A DNA stretch of 64,000 bases from Megalonaias nervosa (Eukaryota; Mollusca; Bivalvia; Unionida; Unionidae): the NCBI GenBank assembly GCA_016617855.1, contig JAECUM010017308.1, positions 16,156 to 80,155 on the forward strand, written 5' to 3'. The notes beneath the pieces are model-generated. The model was not told where the DNA came from and did no database searches. It worked only from the letters and a program-made list of their open reading frames with translations. The translations under genes and the position numbers were made by a program. Below, piece by piece: positions 37,471 to 48,572 of the stretch (positions are counted from its first letter, which is position 1; every line of letters begins with the position of its first letter).

Positions 37471-37776
37471 TCTGATTAAAATCAGGTCTCCACTGTCTGT
37501 GTGAAGATCAGACAGTGACTGCTTAGAGGTCATGTTCTGGTGACCAATGTTATTACCAGAATCAATAATTTTATCAGCCAATCAGATGAAGTCTTCTTTG
37601 CATTTGGGAAACTGAGCAGCAATAGCTGAAGAGCATCAATGTGTATTGATTTGATTCACTTTCAAATTTCTGAAAGCTGCATTTCCATTGGCTAACTCAA
37701 AGGTCACCAGAACATGACCCCTAAGCTATCACTTTCAGATCTTTACCCAGGACAGTAGAGACCTGATTTTAATCAG
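37471..37776. repeat. Inverted repeat with 75-bp arms
   Basis: The arm at 37471-37545 (ctgattaaaatcaggtctcc ... catgttctggtgacc) is matched as imperfect reverse complement at 37702-37776 (ggtcaccagaacatgacccc ... gacctgattttaatcag). The 156-bp spacer is non-coding. This is a foldback or MITE-like element; a diverged relative of one arm may lie at 1870-1935. Confidence 0.75.
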
Positions 37777-38935
37777 TTTGCCTAGGTGAAGGGCCTGACT
37801 ACAACAGAGGTTCACAACAAATGACTAATTGCAGTGAAAACAAGCGATCATGAATGAAATCAAAGAATCACAACAGAAATGTCTATTGGATCAACAGACA
37901 AGTTATGTATTTCACTGATCTTGCCAGTTGTAGGAAATGGGAAGCAGTATTTATAAGAGAGATAGACCAAAAATGTTCTACAAAGTGGTTACAATGGGAC
38001 TTTGTTAGAACCCATAGTAGATTCGATATGGGACTCAAAAGCCAATGCCTTTTTGGTTGTGATAGGTTAGAGCTTCCCAGAAGGTCAGAGAGGTCTTTCT
38101 TGTGTTATATCCACACCCCTCTGTGATGCTGAAATGTGTGAGATTGTGGAACAGTAACCATTGATAGTGATGGATGCCAACTTCTTTACCTCAGAACGCC
38201 ACTGGAAAAAGGGAGCTAACTGGGTAACTATACTTGGAATGAAATGTTTTGCTCCTACCATAATGAGAAAATTATCTGCTTCCCCCTTGTGCTTTCAAAG
38301 TGGCAATCATTCTAGCCAAAGTGATCCTTTCCATAACTTCAGAGAAATCTTGACCTGAGATCTTGTTTGCAGGTTTCATATGTCTGTATTCAGATGAATT
38401 CCTGCCATCAGGGTTGATGGAGCAGGTGAAAAAAGACCTCAGTTTTCCTTGGGGGGTTTCTTTTGCCAGGTTTAACAAGTCATTTAACCATGATTTTCTT
38501 ACCTGGGGGGAGCAATCAGAATAAGGCAGCACTCCAGTTCCACCTTTCTCGGGTTCTTTGGGATCAGAGGTGTTGAGGGTAAAGTGTATGCTTCCATATC
38601 ATTTCAATCTATGAAAAAAGCATTGATTGACCAGGCTTTTTGATCTGGGACTAGAGATAACAACTATTGTGAGTTCTACATTCCATGTTGTTACAGGCGA
38701 GTACAGATTCATGGAATAGTACATAGAGACAGTCGATCCAGTAAAAAAGGCACTGAGAAAGGGAAATGATACATTGATCGATCAATAGTAGGAACAAAAT
38801 GTTGAAGGTGTCCCAAGACTTAAAGTACATGAAAAAATTGCAGTAATTTTGTGTCCCAACATTTGTAGGTCATAAAAGATTACTTTTAAAAATAATTTAG
38901 GGTCTCCCAAGACTTAGAGTGTCCCGAGACTTACA
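37777..38935. other. Non-coding host DNA
   Basis: No recognised gene; open frames at 37854-38126, 38161-38358 and 38272-38532 lack a domain and overlap on both strands. Confidence 0.4.
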
Positions 38936-39230
38936 GTCATTACAGTAGGCATAATGGTATATACAGTGTACACAAGCAGAATGATATATATTCCATACAA
39001 GCATAATGGTATACATTCGATACAAACATAATGGTATACATTATATTCAGTCATAATGATATTAATTTTATATATTAAGCATAATGGTATATGCTTTTCA
39101 TACAAGCATAATGGTATTCATTACATTCAGTCGTAATGGTATACGTTGCATACAAGCATAATGGTGTACATTCCATACAAGAATGCTGGTATAGATTTCC
39201 TACAAGCATAATGCTACACATTATACACTG
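38936..39230. repeat. Degenerate tandem repeat, roughly 26-30 bp units
   Basis: About ten imperfect units built on gcataatggtatacattcca plus tacaa. Period and sequence drift between units, so the array looks old. Confidence 0.75.
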
Positions 39231-39313
39231 TTATGTATATTTAAATTGTGTGCTTAATTGTTGTCCATGATTGTAAGTTAGATAATGTAAACAGGATGTT
39301 TACATGGCTAATT

Positions 39314-39630
39314 GACCGCTCCGGTGACCTAAGTGATCAGAGCATCTACCTCGGATGCGGGAGGTCACGGGTTCAAACTCCAGCCAAGTCATACCAAAGA
39401 CTTATAAAAATGGTATTAGCAGCTGCCGCGCTTGGTGCTCAGCATTAAGAGGTTAGTGCTAGGACTTGGCTGCCAAGTGTCAGGAAAATGTGACTGGGTG
39501 GGGCATGATGCTACATGTCTGCGGCATGATACCCTAGTGATAGACATCACTATAAACAGCCACACTTAAGACATCATAGTGATGTGACTGAAAAATTGTT
39601 AAAGCTATGTTAAAATCCAAGTCACACACA
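39314..39630 (+). repeat. tRNA-derived SINE, family 2, copy 1
   Basis: Starts gaccgctccggtgacctaag with a tRNA-like head (box B-like gggttcaaactcc) and continues as a body shared with 60951-61281 (agcattaagaggttagtg, catgtctgcggcatgatacc, attgttaaagcta). A 13-bp target-site duplication, tacatggctaatt, flanks it at 39301-39313 and 39631-39643. The anticodon loop of the better-kept copy reads ctCGGat, which would be a proline-type tRNA. Confidence 0.88.
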
Positions 39631-39643
39631 TACATGGCTAATT

Positions 39644-39992
39644 ATTGTCCTTTGATTGTATGTTATAAATATCGGTTGGCTATGAACTTAGAATATTCTA
39701 GAAACAGATTTGTTTACAATTTGATTAGAATTTTCCATTAGAATGACTCACCTGTAGGTCTAATAAGAATATGTATAAATATGGACTTGGTAAACAAATA
39801 ATTCAGTCCATTCTTAAGACCAAGCTGTGGGAATCCTTTACAATTGTGTTGATTCGAGAGGAATTATTTATTAAAATTTTCATTGGAATTACAAAGTGCT
39901 CACTGACTTTGGATTAACACGTTCGTTTGGAATTATTGTGAACTCATTCAAAGACATTCTTGGTTGCATAAGTATGTTACCAGCAAGCATTC
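39644..39992. other. Possible LTR/leader remnant upstream of Gypsy gag
   Basis: AT-rich sequence immediately before the gag remnant. It might hold a decayed 5' LTR, but no matching 3' LTR or primer-binding site could be found by eye. Confidence 0.25.
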
Positions 39993-40685
39993 ATGATGTC
40001 ATCTAATGTCAAGAACTTTGTTTCAAACCCTACCCAGCATGGGTTACAGTCTATGAAAAGGGACAAGTTGCTTGAGCTTGTCAAGCATTATGACCATTTG
40101 AAGCAAACGCATCTTTAACAAATCATTAAATAAAGAATATTTTGATTTAGCAATTGACAAGAAAGGAAATTTTTTATATTAGTGCTTTGGGTTTCATTGG
40201 TAATTCTGTCTCAGGTTTTGATAGGAAATTAGAGGAATTACAGCTACAGACCAGATGGAATTAAGAAAGCTTCAGCTTCTGAAGGAAATGATGGAAATGC
40301 AGATTCAGAGAGATGAAAAGGTGAGGGAAATACAAATATGGGGGGGGGAGGATGCAGATGCAGAGAAAAGAAAGGGAAATGCAATATAGATTAAAATATT
40401 AGAACTGGAAGGCAGATCACTCACCCCCACCCCCACCCCCCATCCCCCCTTTACACACAATTTCAGGTTTTGATTTCACCAAAAATAAAATCACCTTTTC
40501 TGGAAAAAGAAGTAGATAAATACTTTTTTCACTTTGAGGAAATTGCTAAAAACTTTAAAATAGTAAAGAGAGCAGTGGACTTCGTTGTTACAAAGTGTAC
40601 TTATTGGTAGAGCTTGTGAAGTCTTCATTTCACTGTCACTACGATAAAGTGCAGCCTTGTTAATGTTCCTCTCCATTATGCCAGT

Positions 40686-41168
40686 TTGGCATTAGACTTA
40701 GAATCTGGACCCGTGACTGTTAGAGCAATGACTTTTTCACATATAGAGGGTATTCTTTTACAACTAGGCAATGACCTAGCTGGAGAAATGGTCGTGGTTA
40801 ATCCACTAGTTACTGACAAGGCTTATATGGATCTAAATGTTGATCCTATTGAAGGTGATATCCCCGATTTGTATCCAGTTTGTGCAGATACCAACACTAC
40901 GGCAATGAGAGGTCTTGAGAATGATGTTGATCAGGAAGTTATTCCTTTTGATGACACATGTATGGGGCAGTCTTTTGTTGAGGTCACCTTTGTTCCTGGT
41001 TTTGATCAGTCAAAAGGTATTGATAACGGTGATCCTCTTTTTGCTACACATTCTCTGTTTCTAATCAGGGTGACTAAAGATAATCATTCATTGTTGAACT
41101 GGAACAAAATCTTGAGATCTGTTTGTTTCAGGGGGCTATTAGTGAAACAGAAGCCACGCATGGCCTAG
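40686..41168 (+). pseudogene. Gypsy protease-to-integrase linker ORF
   Basis: The longest open piece of the Gypsy remnant, 160 codons. The early part contains GNDLAGEMVVVNPLVTDKAY, a pattern found after the aspartic protease in pol of this group, followed by an acidic linker (DPIEGDIPDLYP). The end of the frame overlaps the integrase zinc-domain frame that starts at about 41123, showing a frameshift near 41130. Part of the entry 39993-42350. Confidence 0.65.
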
Positions 41169-41449
41169 TTTGTTATTGCGTGAAAAATGGAGTCCTTGTG
41201 AGAAAATGGAGACCATCTGAGGTACCCGCCGGTGACGAGTGGTCGATGAGCAATCAAGTTGTTCCGAGGTCATATAGACAGGAAATTCTAAGTCTATTCC
41301 ATGGACGTCTACTTGCTAGTCATTTAGGAGTCAATACGACCTATCACAAGATCTTTAATAATTTTTATGGGCCGAAAATTAAAAGTGATGTTTGCAAATA
41401 CTCTAGATCGTGTCACACTTGTCACATAGTAAGAAAACCCAATCAGTAG
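41123..41449 (+). pseudogene. Gypsy integrase HHCC zinc-binding domain
   Basis: An open piece of 108 codons with GVLVRKWRPSEVP followed by the H-H-C-C ligands (FHGRLLASHLGV ... CKYSRSCHTCHIV). This domain binds zinc and helps integrase dimerise on LTR DNA. It ends at a stop right after KPNQ at 41447-41449; the catalytic core resumes about 100 bases downstream in another frame. Confidence 0.75.
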
Positions 41450-42350
41450 ATACCTAAGGCTTATCTGCAACCTATTCCTGCATCTCACTAACCATTTAAC
41501 GAAATAATGGTAGACCGTTTACGGTTCCTTACCTAAGACCAATTCAGGCAACCAATACATGTTGACCATAATGTTTGCGTCCACAAGATTCCTAGAGGCA
41601 ATTCCTTTGAGTACTATTAAAACTAAAACTCTAGTTAAAGCTTTGAAGTTAGTTTTGTTTTGTTTGTTTTTGTGTTTGTTTGAATACTTTTTTGGCCTTC
41701 TTAAATCTGTCCAATCTGATAAAGCAGCATATTTTATTTCTGGAATTTTCCAGCAAGTTTTGCATGAATTAGGCATCCAACAATTTAAGTCTTCTGCCTA
41801 TCACCCTAAAGGAAATGGGCTTTATTAAGATTTCATCAAACATTGAGATATATGATTCTGTCATATTGCTTTGATAAAAGAAAAGATTGGGACGAAGGTG
41901 TTCATTTACTGTTGGTTGTGTTAGGGTATCGGTTCAAGAATCATTGGGTTTTAGTCTATTTGAACTAGTTTTTGGATATAATGTCTGTGAACCATTGAAG
42001 TTATTAATAAAAACATCTTTCAAATGAAGATGATTAATCTCTTTGGCGATGTCTCTGATTTCAAATATAAGTTGTCAAAGGCTCGTGAAGTAGCAAGAAC
42101 TAATCGTCACTCTAGTCAGTAAACAATGAAGTTAAGGTATAACAGAAATATACAGGAAATGAGTTTTCAGTCTGGTGATGAAGTCTTTGTTTTCTTGCCC
42201 ATACCTCATAATCCTCTTCGGGATAAATTTTATGATCTTTTACAATTAAAAAGAAAATCGGTGACTTAAATTATATCATTAACACTCCTGGGAGGCTGAA
42301 ACAGAAACAACGTTGTCATAGAAATATGTTAAAAAGTATTTTGATATAGT

Positions 42351-43479
42351 AGAGATTTGTAAGTATGAATACATCCCTGACCCGGGATTATACTTAATAC
42401 AAATAAATAAATAAATAAAGCTTCCTGTGTTACTTTTATAAGTCGTGTAAGATGGTTTTTAAATAAACATTTCAGAATTGAAATACATATTTATTTTCAG
42501 TCTTAATGAATTAATGTGATGGTGGCGTAATTCTCTCGACACACATACTCTGACAGAAAAAAATACAACTAACCAAGATTATTCAGGATGACACGCACCA
42601 AGTTTTCATATATAAAGTCATGTTGGTGTAGTATTGCTGATTGCTTTAAAAAAATAAGCAGGTTTAGTGCATGGTTTCTTTACCTGTCGTTCTGTAAATT
42701 AACGAAATATTTATCTGATTAGGAAGGTTGTGTTACGTTTCATTGACGGATAGGATCACGGGTAAGGTAACAACAGCGGTCCTCGGCAAACTAGATCCTG
42801 ATGATTTATCTTTCAGATTACAAACATGAAAGCTATCACCGAAAAAAAAAACACGAAGAAAATATATTAGGACATAGAAAATTACTATGATATTGGTTTC
42901 GATTTGTTGAAATGTCGATATTAATAAGATTGGGCGTAAAAAGATGAAGAAGACGCTGATATCCATCCAAGCGTTTTGAGACCATGTTTTGCTGTCTGAC
43001 CCACAAGATTTTCATCTTTAGTAATGCCATTTTGGGGCACTTTGTTATGATAGAACTATGTCAAGATTTGGTAAATGTGTGGCGCTTCCTTTAAATTTGC
43101 CCTCAAGGCCAATAGGTGAAATTTATTAAGCACAAGTCCAACTTGTTTCGCCAGGAATACATGTATCAAGGAAATACATTAATAAAGCTTAAGTTTCCAT
43201 TTATCATTTTTATCGTTTTGACTGGCATTATCAGTCTAGAGTTGCTTTTACATTGGTAGACACTTTAAAGATTGTAGTATTTTCATCTTGAAGTTAAAAA
43301 ATTAATGATGACCAGTATTATATCTGAGATTGAGTAATATAAATAAAATAAAACCAAGGGTTGCAAGAACAAATTTTCACATGATTTTGATTATGTATGC
43401 TGTATGAAACAAAAATGGATTAAAAAGATAGCATTTATTCAGATAAGTTTGTCATTTTATTAATGAGAAGTCTGTTTGG
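42351..43479. other. Non-coding host DNA
   Basis: No recognised gene. A minus-strand open frame at 42836-43030 and its partner at 42733-42966 overlap in different frames and have no domain that I recognise. Confidence 0.4.
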
Positions 43480-44210
43480 TGCAACTGTATGCAGTATTTG
43501 ATGTAACACCTGTACTGAGTAAACTGTATACAGTATTTGATGTAGCACCTGTTCAGAGGAAACTGCATCCACATGTACTGAGTACGATGTGTACTGTATT
43601 TGATATAACACCTGTACTAAGCAATCTGTATACTGTATTTGATACCTGTTCGGAGTAAACTGCATACAGTGTTTGATGTAACACCTGTACTAAGTAAACA
43701 GCATACTACATTTGATGTAGCACCTGTACTAAGGAAACTGTATACTGTATTTGATGTAGCACCTGTTCAGTGTAGACTGTATACAGTGTTTGATGTAACA
43801 CCTGTACTGAGAACACTCCATACTATATTTGATGTAGCACCTGTACTAAGAAAACTGTATACTGTATTTGATGTAACACCTGTTCAGTGTAGACTGTATA
43901 CAGTGTTTGATGTAACACCTGTACTGAGTACATTGCATACTATATTTGATGTAGCACCTGTACTAAGGCATATACTGTATTTGATGTAGCACCTGTTCAG
44001 TGTAAACTGTATACCGTGTTTGATGTAACACCTGTACTGAGTAAACTGCATACTATATTTGATGTAGCACCTGTACTAAGGAAACTGTATGCTGTATTTG
44101 ATGTAGCACCTGTTCAGTGTAAACTGCATACAGTATTTGATGTAACAACTCTACTGAGTACACTGTGTACTGTATTTGATGTAATACCTGTATTGAGTAA
44201 ACTGCATACC
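43480..44210. repeat. 39-bp minisatellite, about 18-19 copies
   Basis: Units such as actgtatacagtgtttgatg plus taacacctgtactgagtaa alternate between taacacc/tagcacc and gtactga/gttcagt variants, indicating higher-order pairs of units. A 39-bp period equals 13 codons, so repetitive open frames arise on both strands (TVFDVTPVLSKLY-like); there is no sign of a real gene. Some units are shortened near 43640 and 43970. Confidence 0.95.
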
Positions 44211-44816
44211 AATTTAATCTTACATGCTTAATCTGACATTCAATACAGCTGTTCAAACCTTACTTCTGTATCACACTCCTAGATTCGATATATTTAAGTG
44301 TCTTCTTTGACGTCCATGATTTGTTTGGTTTTTTTTAGATGCAGTGAATGAAACATTTATAAATCCCAATTCGGTTTGAATTTCATTCATACAGTAAAAC
44401 TACCAATGCTTAGAAATCGTAAAAAGGTGCATGTCATAAATACAAAACCACATTAAAGTTTTGATTTGATTTGGAAGAAATCATTAATTTCGTATGACTT
44501 AACGAATATTTCTCGGCCTTATAACAACGACATATACCTACCTCATTCCACCAACTCCGGATAAAACATGCATGCAGTTTTGTCCATGTATTGTGAGCTG
44601 TCAATTGAAGGTTCATTCTTTCTCGCGGTTTGATTGCATCCATTAAATAACTTGTAAGATTCGTTTCGTTAGGCCGATTAATTTGTAATTTGGTGGTAAG
44701 TTTCAAGAAAATCACGATGTGTTAGGCAGAATTTAGCAATTTCCTCAATCCCACTACGCATGTTCAGATGAGGGCATATGCACTTAACAATCTATAATGT
44801 GTTTGGTAAGGTATGT
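44211..44816. other. Interval with a candidate minus-strand exon
   Basis: On the minus strand, DNA ending at about 44551 reads MDAIKPRERMNLQLTAHNTW in frame and stops at a consensus donor (gag|gtaggt). CpG density is raised around 44520-44690. It could be a first exon of an unidentified minus-strand gene, but no partner exon was recognised downstream, so it remains a candidate only. Confidence 0.2.
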
Positions 44817-45070
44817 GGTTGTTGTTGTTGTTGTGGGGCTTAACGCCATTTTTCAGCACACGATAGGCTATACATGGCGGCCAGTATTAATGGTGGAGGA
44901 AGAAACCGGGAAATCCCAGGAAAGATCCACCGACCCACGAGAAGCTACTGGCAAGCTTTCTCACATATCCACATTCGCCGAATCCTAGACTCGAACCCAC
45001 GCAGACAGAGGTGAGATGGCAGTGATCCGTAACGGAGAGCGCTTTAGACTACTCGGCCACTCGGGGCCCC
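44817..45070 (-). repeat. tRNA-derived SINE, family 1, copy 3
   Basis: Same unit as copies at 18927 and 30732. A clean target-site duplication tggtaaggtatg lies at 44804-44815 and 45071-45082, so this copy is fairly young. Confidence 0.92.
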
Positions 45071-45754
45071 TGGTAAGGTATGCGGTAAGGCATAAATAAG
45101 TATTATGTTGAATACGTTATTGGAACATAACCTGTTTCCCCGTCCTCCACAAAAAGTAATATAATCTGTCACCTCATCATTAGCACATTTTTAATTTAAT
45201 TATGTTTCAGCAGTATGTGTAAACAAAAAACAATTTTAAACTATGCTTATAAGTGTTCGAACAACAACCCCTGTACCAGCTAGGAAAACTGCCTTAATAA
45301 TGTGGATAACTAAAACAAAACTGCCTTAAAAATGCAGAAAAAGCCAAGCAACAGATACTGCTTTGCCAGTCTGTCAGTGGCGTGATGCAAGAGACTACAT
45401 TAGACGCGCTTAATTACTTTGAGAACAAGAAGCGGACAGGTGCTGGGGATATTTCCTGTCATTAGATGAATAGAGAGGAAGGTTATATATTCATAACCTT
45501 TATTCTTAGCTCAGGTAAATACAAATTTCATGATTGCCTTAGTACATGACTTATTCTGAAGCACCTGCAACCAAGTACACTATCCACAATAGCCAAGAGG
45601 CTGGACCATCAAAACACGTAACAGAGAAGGAAATGAAGGAAATTCAGGAAGCCCTTCAAGAAATCAACTAGGAAAGACAACAAACAACAACCAAAACCTA
45701 CTATGAAAGACCCGAGTATGAACAAGTAGCACAAGCAGCGAAAGGCAAGCACTC
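45071..45754. other. Left flank of the viral element
   Basis: No gene identified. A short open piece around 45547-45670 (MTYSEAPATKYTIHNSQEAG... to a stop) looks coding-like in composition but matches nothing I recognise; it ends close to the viral insertion point. Confidence 0.3.
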
Positions 45755-46024
45755 AGTAGTAGATGTATATGAGGTTTTATGCCAAAGAGGTTTTTAGGCC
45801 AGAAACCCTCACCCCCTCAAAAATAAATATATTCTGACATTTTTTCACCACCTCAGAGACCCCTCTCTCTCAAAAAACCACCTTTCTACAAATTTTTATC
45901 TCAGAAAATGATGAAATTTTGAAACCCAAAGGGGATTCTAGACCAGAACCCTCACCCCCCTAAATTTTGGAGAGATGAGGTTAGTGAGATGACCCAATGA
46001 CATTTATTGACAACATGGTTGATA
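45755..46024. repeat. Left terminal inverted repeat of viral element
   Basis: Matches the reverse complement of 60581-60852 over about 270 bp with roughly 7% difference and small gaps. Starts agtagtagatgtatatgagg; inner end tgacaacatggttgat. C-rich blocks (ccctcaccccc) recur. An extra inverted copy of the 11-bp tip (catctactact) sits just inside at 46055-46065. Confidence 0.92.
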
Positions 46025-46642
46025 ACGATATTTCTAAAGCTGTACATAATTAAACATCTACTACTGTTGTAACCCATATTTTATGATAATCTTTTTCATA
46101 TCTGCTGACTCTCATTGGCAGAATATCTGTTAACATACTGTCAATAATACGAAACTCGTATTAAATCGTCCATATCATATTTTATACCACGCAAATAAGA
46201 TCGTTTCTGATCAAGTAATTTTTTATAGGTGATACTTGCTGTTTTACAAACGTTTTTTTAAGTTGCAAGTCGAGGTTCAATTTTTTTACACGCTGTTGCA
46301 AGAGAAACACCAACACCGGATATTATTAACAAAAACGGATTTAATGATGGTCCACTTGAAATTATACCAGAGCTTGTCATTAGCAGTGGTAAATATGATA
46401 TCACTCGAAGTATTCTGTTATAGCATTTGTAACATTTTTTCACACACCAAAGTTTTTTTATGATAATATCTGTAATATTGTATTAGAGCGTCCACATCTT
46501 GTTTTGGAATTTTATCTGAAATATGATTAGAATCAACTATACTTTTTTCATTATATAATATTTGTTTACAGATTTTATACAATATTAAAAACTCTAGTGC
46601 CAGCCCCTGTGTTTGATTTATTATACTTAATGACGTTGTCAT
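46025..46642 (-). pseudogene. Hydrophobic hypothetical viral protein, broken
   Basis: Starts at ATG 46642, five bases beyond the reconstructed end of the fibre-like gene on the same strand. The first frame gives about 74 residues (MTTSLSIINQTQGLALEFLI...). Near 46434 an A6 run shifts to a frame with a strongly hydrophobic glycine/serine-rich segment (SSGPSLNPFLLIISGVGVSL), and a further A/T run near 46253 shifts again. The coding-like signal fades by about 46140; sequence from there to the TIR is unassigned. Similar small proteins with a glycine-rich hydrophobic hairpin are common in Polintons; their function is unknown and membrane interaction is a guess. Confidence 0.45.
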
Positions 46643-46646
46643 TTAA

Positions 46647-47802
46647 TTAAGTAATTAATTGAGGAATTTCAGCTACGAATTCCAGACACCACCAATAACG
46701 TCTCGGGGGCATTTCCGTTCATGTCAACGTAAATGTTTCTTTGGTGTTCTTATTTAGCATTACCAGTAGAGGATTATAATGTACATTCGGTGATGATGAA
46801 GTGGCCGCAGTAATTTCCAAACTGTACATGGACAGCCTGTATAACCGAGTTACTTCTGCGGTATGTTCGAGAGTGTTATCGCGCGGTGTCTATGTTGATG
46901 ATCCTGATGCAACTGTGTACACGATATTGTTAATTTGTTTGTGAGGAATTTTAACAAGATTAGTTATTTGAATGATATTAGGGATTCCACTAAAAATATC
47001 ATTTAGTTTTATGTTAATTTCAGCAAGTTTAATATCTATAACCACTGGATTACCAAAAAATTCATACACAGATTTGTTAATATTTCTACGAAAATTCAAG
47101 AATGTTTGTACGTGATTGGAAAAATCAGTTCTTAATTCGTTAATTCCATCGTTTATTAGAATATTAATATCGTCGACGTATTTTTCTTTTACAGCGTCAA
47201 AATCTAATTCTGGTGTTCTGAGATCATTAATACCATTATTATTCATATTGAGAAATGCACGCATTATACCACCGCGCACTAACACATACTTAGATTCTTG
47301 ATCGTCGACGTATTTTTTTGTTGCTGCGTCTGATTCTGTGGCTGGGTCTCCAAGGTATATAATTTTATTCTTGTTCATGATAATATTACCTATAACTGTC
47401 CCACCGATTTTATCAAGTTTGTTATCATCAACATACTTCAACTGCAAATAACTTACTGCTTGTGTTTGATTTAAGTTTGCTGGTGGATACCCGGTCTTTA
47501 AATTTATAATTTTTTTTTCCTGATATATCTAAGTTACCGCTTAAAGTTCCACCAGATTTATCTAGTTTATTATTGTCGACTAATTTAAGTTGTGCATAAC
47601 TAACAGCTTGTGTGTTATTAACATTTATTGGTGGATATGAAGTTTCTAAATCTAGTACTCGTTGATCTGACATAAACAGGTTTCCTGTCATTGTGTCGCC
47701 GGATTTTTTCAGATATCCCGATAAATCAACCTTACCGTCTGTTAATGTACTTACAGCTGATGAATCTCCTACTAATGTTCCAAATTTTGTATAATAGCTC
47801 AT
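46647..47802 (-). pseudogene. Fibre-like protein with GNL/KYVDD repeats, frameshifted
   Basis: Starts at ATG 47802 (MSYYTKFGTLVGDSS) and carries four to five imperfect repeats of about 38-50 residues with the pattern G-GT-xx-GNL-xM ... DAATKKYVDD, as in phage and viral tail-fibre shafts. Repeats are visible near TMTGNLFM, TLSGNLDI, TVIGNIIM and AFLNMNN. A T9 run at 47510-47518 moves the frame. A second break near 46890 moves the distal part (LYRLSMYSLEITAATSSSPN) into another frame that ends at 46647-46649 with further damage (a stop near 46715). The distal part would be the receptor-binding head in a fibre. It is transcribed divergently from the ATPase. Confidence 0.7.
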
Positions 47803-47859
47803 TATTTATTTATTGTCAGACAATTTTTTTTATATATAACATAAAATTGTATAACAATA
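47803..47859. promoter_or_regulatory. Divergent promoter between fibre and ATPase genes
   Basis: 57 bp, almost all A/T, with a TATA-like core tttatatataac at about 47829-47840. It separates the start codons of the fibre-like gene (-) and the ATPase (+) and most likely serves both. Confidence 0.5.
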
Positions 47860-48483
47860 ATGGCAAAATCGTCGATATTAAACTTTGATACAGAGCGGTT
47901 GGTGAAACATAAACATGAAAATGAACTTCCAGATTGTCATTATCTTATTGTTGGAAGAACTGGATCGGGAAAAACAAACTTGCTTATGAATTTACTTCTC
48001 GGAGATAATTTTAATTACGATCGCGTTTATATTTACACAATTAATCCACAACAAGATAAGTACGAGCTACTTAACAATTATAATGACAAACTTCGTGATG
48101 ATCTTGAGGCTGGTGAAGATTTTTTTATTATCAAACAACCAGAAGAACTTGTTCCAGTTAATCAACTTGATTCGTCCGAACACAAGATAGTTGTTTTTGA
48201 TGATATTCCGCTAAACAACGAGGAAATGAATAAAATAAGATCATATTTTTCACTGTCGCGAAATAAAAAATGTAATTCTGTTTATCTCGCCCAAGGTTTT
48301 TATAATGTTGACAGATTTATTAGGCGAAATACTGGTTGTTTTATATTATTTCCAGGACTTGACAATGTTGACGTTAGAAATATCGCGAACGAACAATGTG
48401 GTGATGTAACAAAAGATAAATTTATTGAATTATATCATAAAGCGACGGCAAATAAATATGACTTTTTTTATTTGATAAATTAA
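47860..48483 (+). CDS. Packaging ATPase (A32/FtsK-HerA type)
   Basis: An intact 207-residue protein from ATG 47860. Walker A GRTGSGKT is at residues 32-39 and Walker B IVVFDD at 110-115, followed by a conserved-looking SRNKKCNSVYLAQG sensor region. It would power DNA entry into the capsid and is a hallmark gene of Polintons, adintoviruses, virophages and larger nucleocytoplasmic viruses. It is one of the few genes in this element with no frame break. It is clearly different in sequence from the ATPase at 664-1329. Confidence 0.92.
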   Translation: MAKSSILNFDTERLVKHKHENELPDCHYLIVGRTGSGKTNLLMNLLLGDNFNYDRVYIYTINPQQDKYELLNNYNDKLRDDLEAGEDFFIIKQPEELVPVNQLDSSEHKIVVFDDIPLNNEEMNKIRSYFSLSRNKKCNSVYLAQGFYNVDRFIRRNTGCFILFPGLDNVDVRNIANEQCGDVTKDKFIELYHKATANKYDFFYLIN

Positions 48484-48572
48484 CAAATGATACGAGTAAA
48501 ATGTTTCGCTGTTGTATTGAAAAATATATACAGTAAGTTTTTGTTATTTTATAAAATTTAATATATAATAAA
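48484..48572. promoter_or_regulatory. AT-rich leader of the coiled-coil gene
   Basis: Contains aatatataataaa directly before ATG 48573. Similar TATATAAT-type boxes within a few bases of the start codon precede the zinc ribbon (53560-53567), PolB (56801-56812) and penton (50089-50101) genes. Confidence 0.35.

Larger units (their letters stand above)
39993..42350 (+). pseudogene. Ty3/Gypsy retrotransposon remnant (gag-PRO-INT order, Gmr1-like)
   Basis: A gag-like start at ATG 39993 (MMSSNVKNFVSNPTQHG, then KRDKLLELVKHYDHLK) is soon broken by stops. Gag-like sequence continues near 40490-40560 (EKEVDKYFFHFEEIAKN). A protease-end segment (LLQLGNDLAGEMVVVNPLVT) is open at 40686-41168. It runs straight into an integrase: HHCC zinc domain at 41250-41447 (HLGVNTTYHKI, CHTCHIVRKPNQ), a broken catalytic core at 41540-41830 (ASTRFLEAIPLSTIKTKT, ELGIQQFKSSAYHPKG), and integrase C-terminal pieces to about 42350. 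No reverse transcriptase lies between protease and integrase, as expected for Gmr1-type elements where RT follows INT; the 3' part with RT is missing. Many stops and shifts: dead. Confidence 0.78.

Noticed and set aside
43435..44256. Repetitive ORFs (TVFDVTPV-type repeats) and a CRISPR-like look
   Set aside because: Head-to-tail 39-bp units without unique spacers in eukaryotic DNA; a minisatellite, neither a gene nor a CRISPR array.
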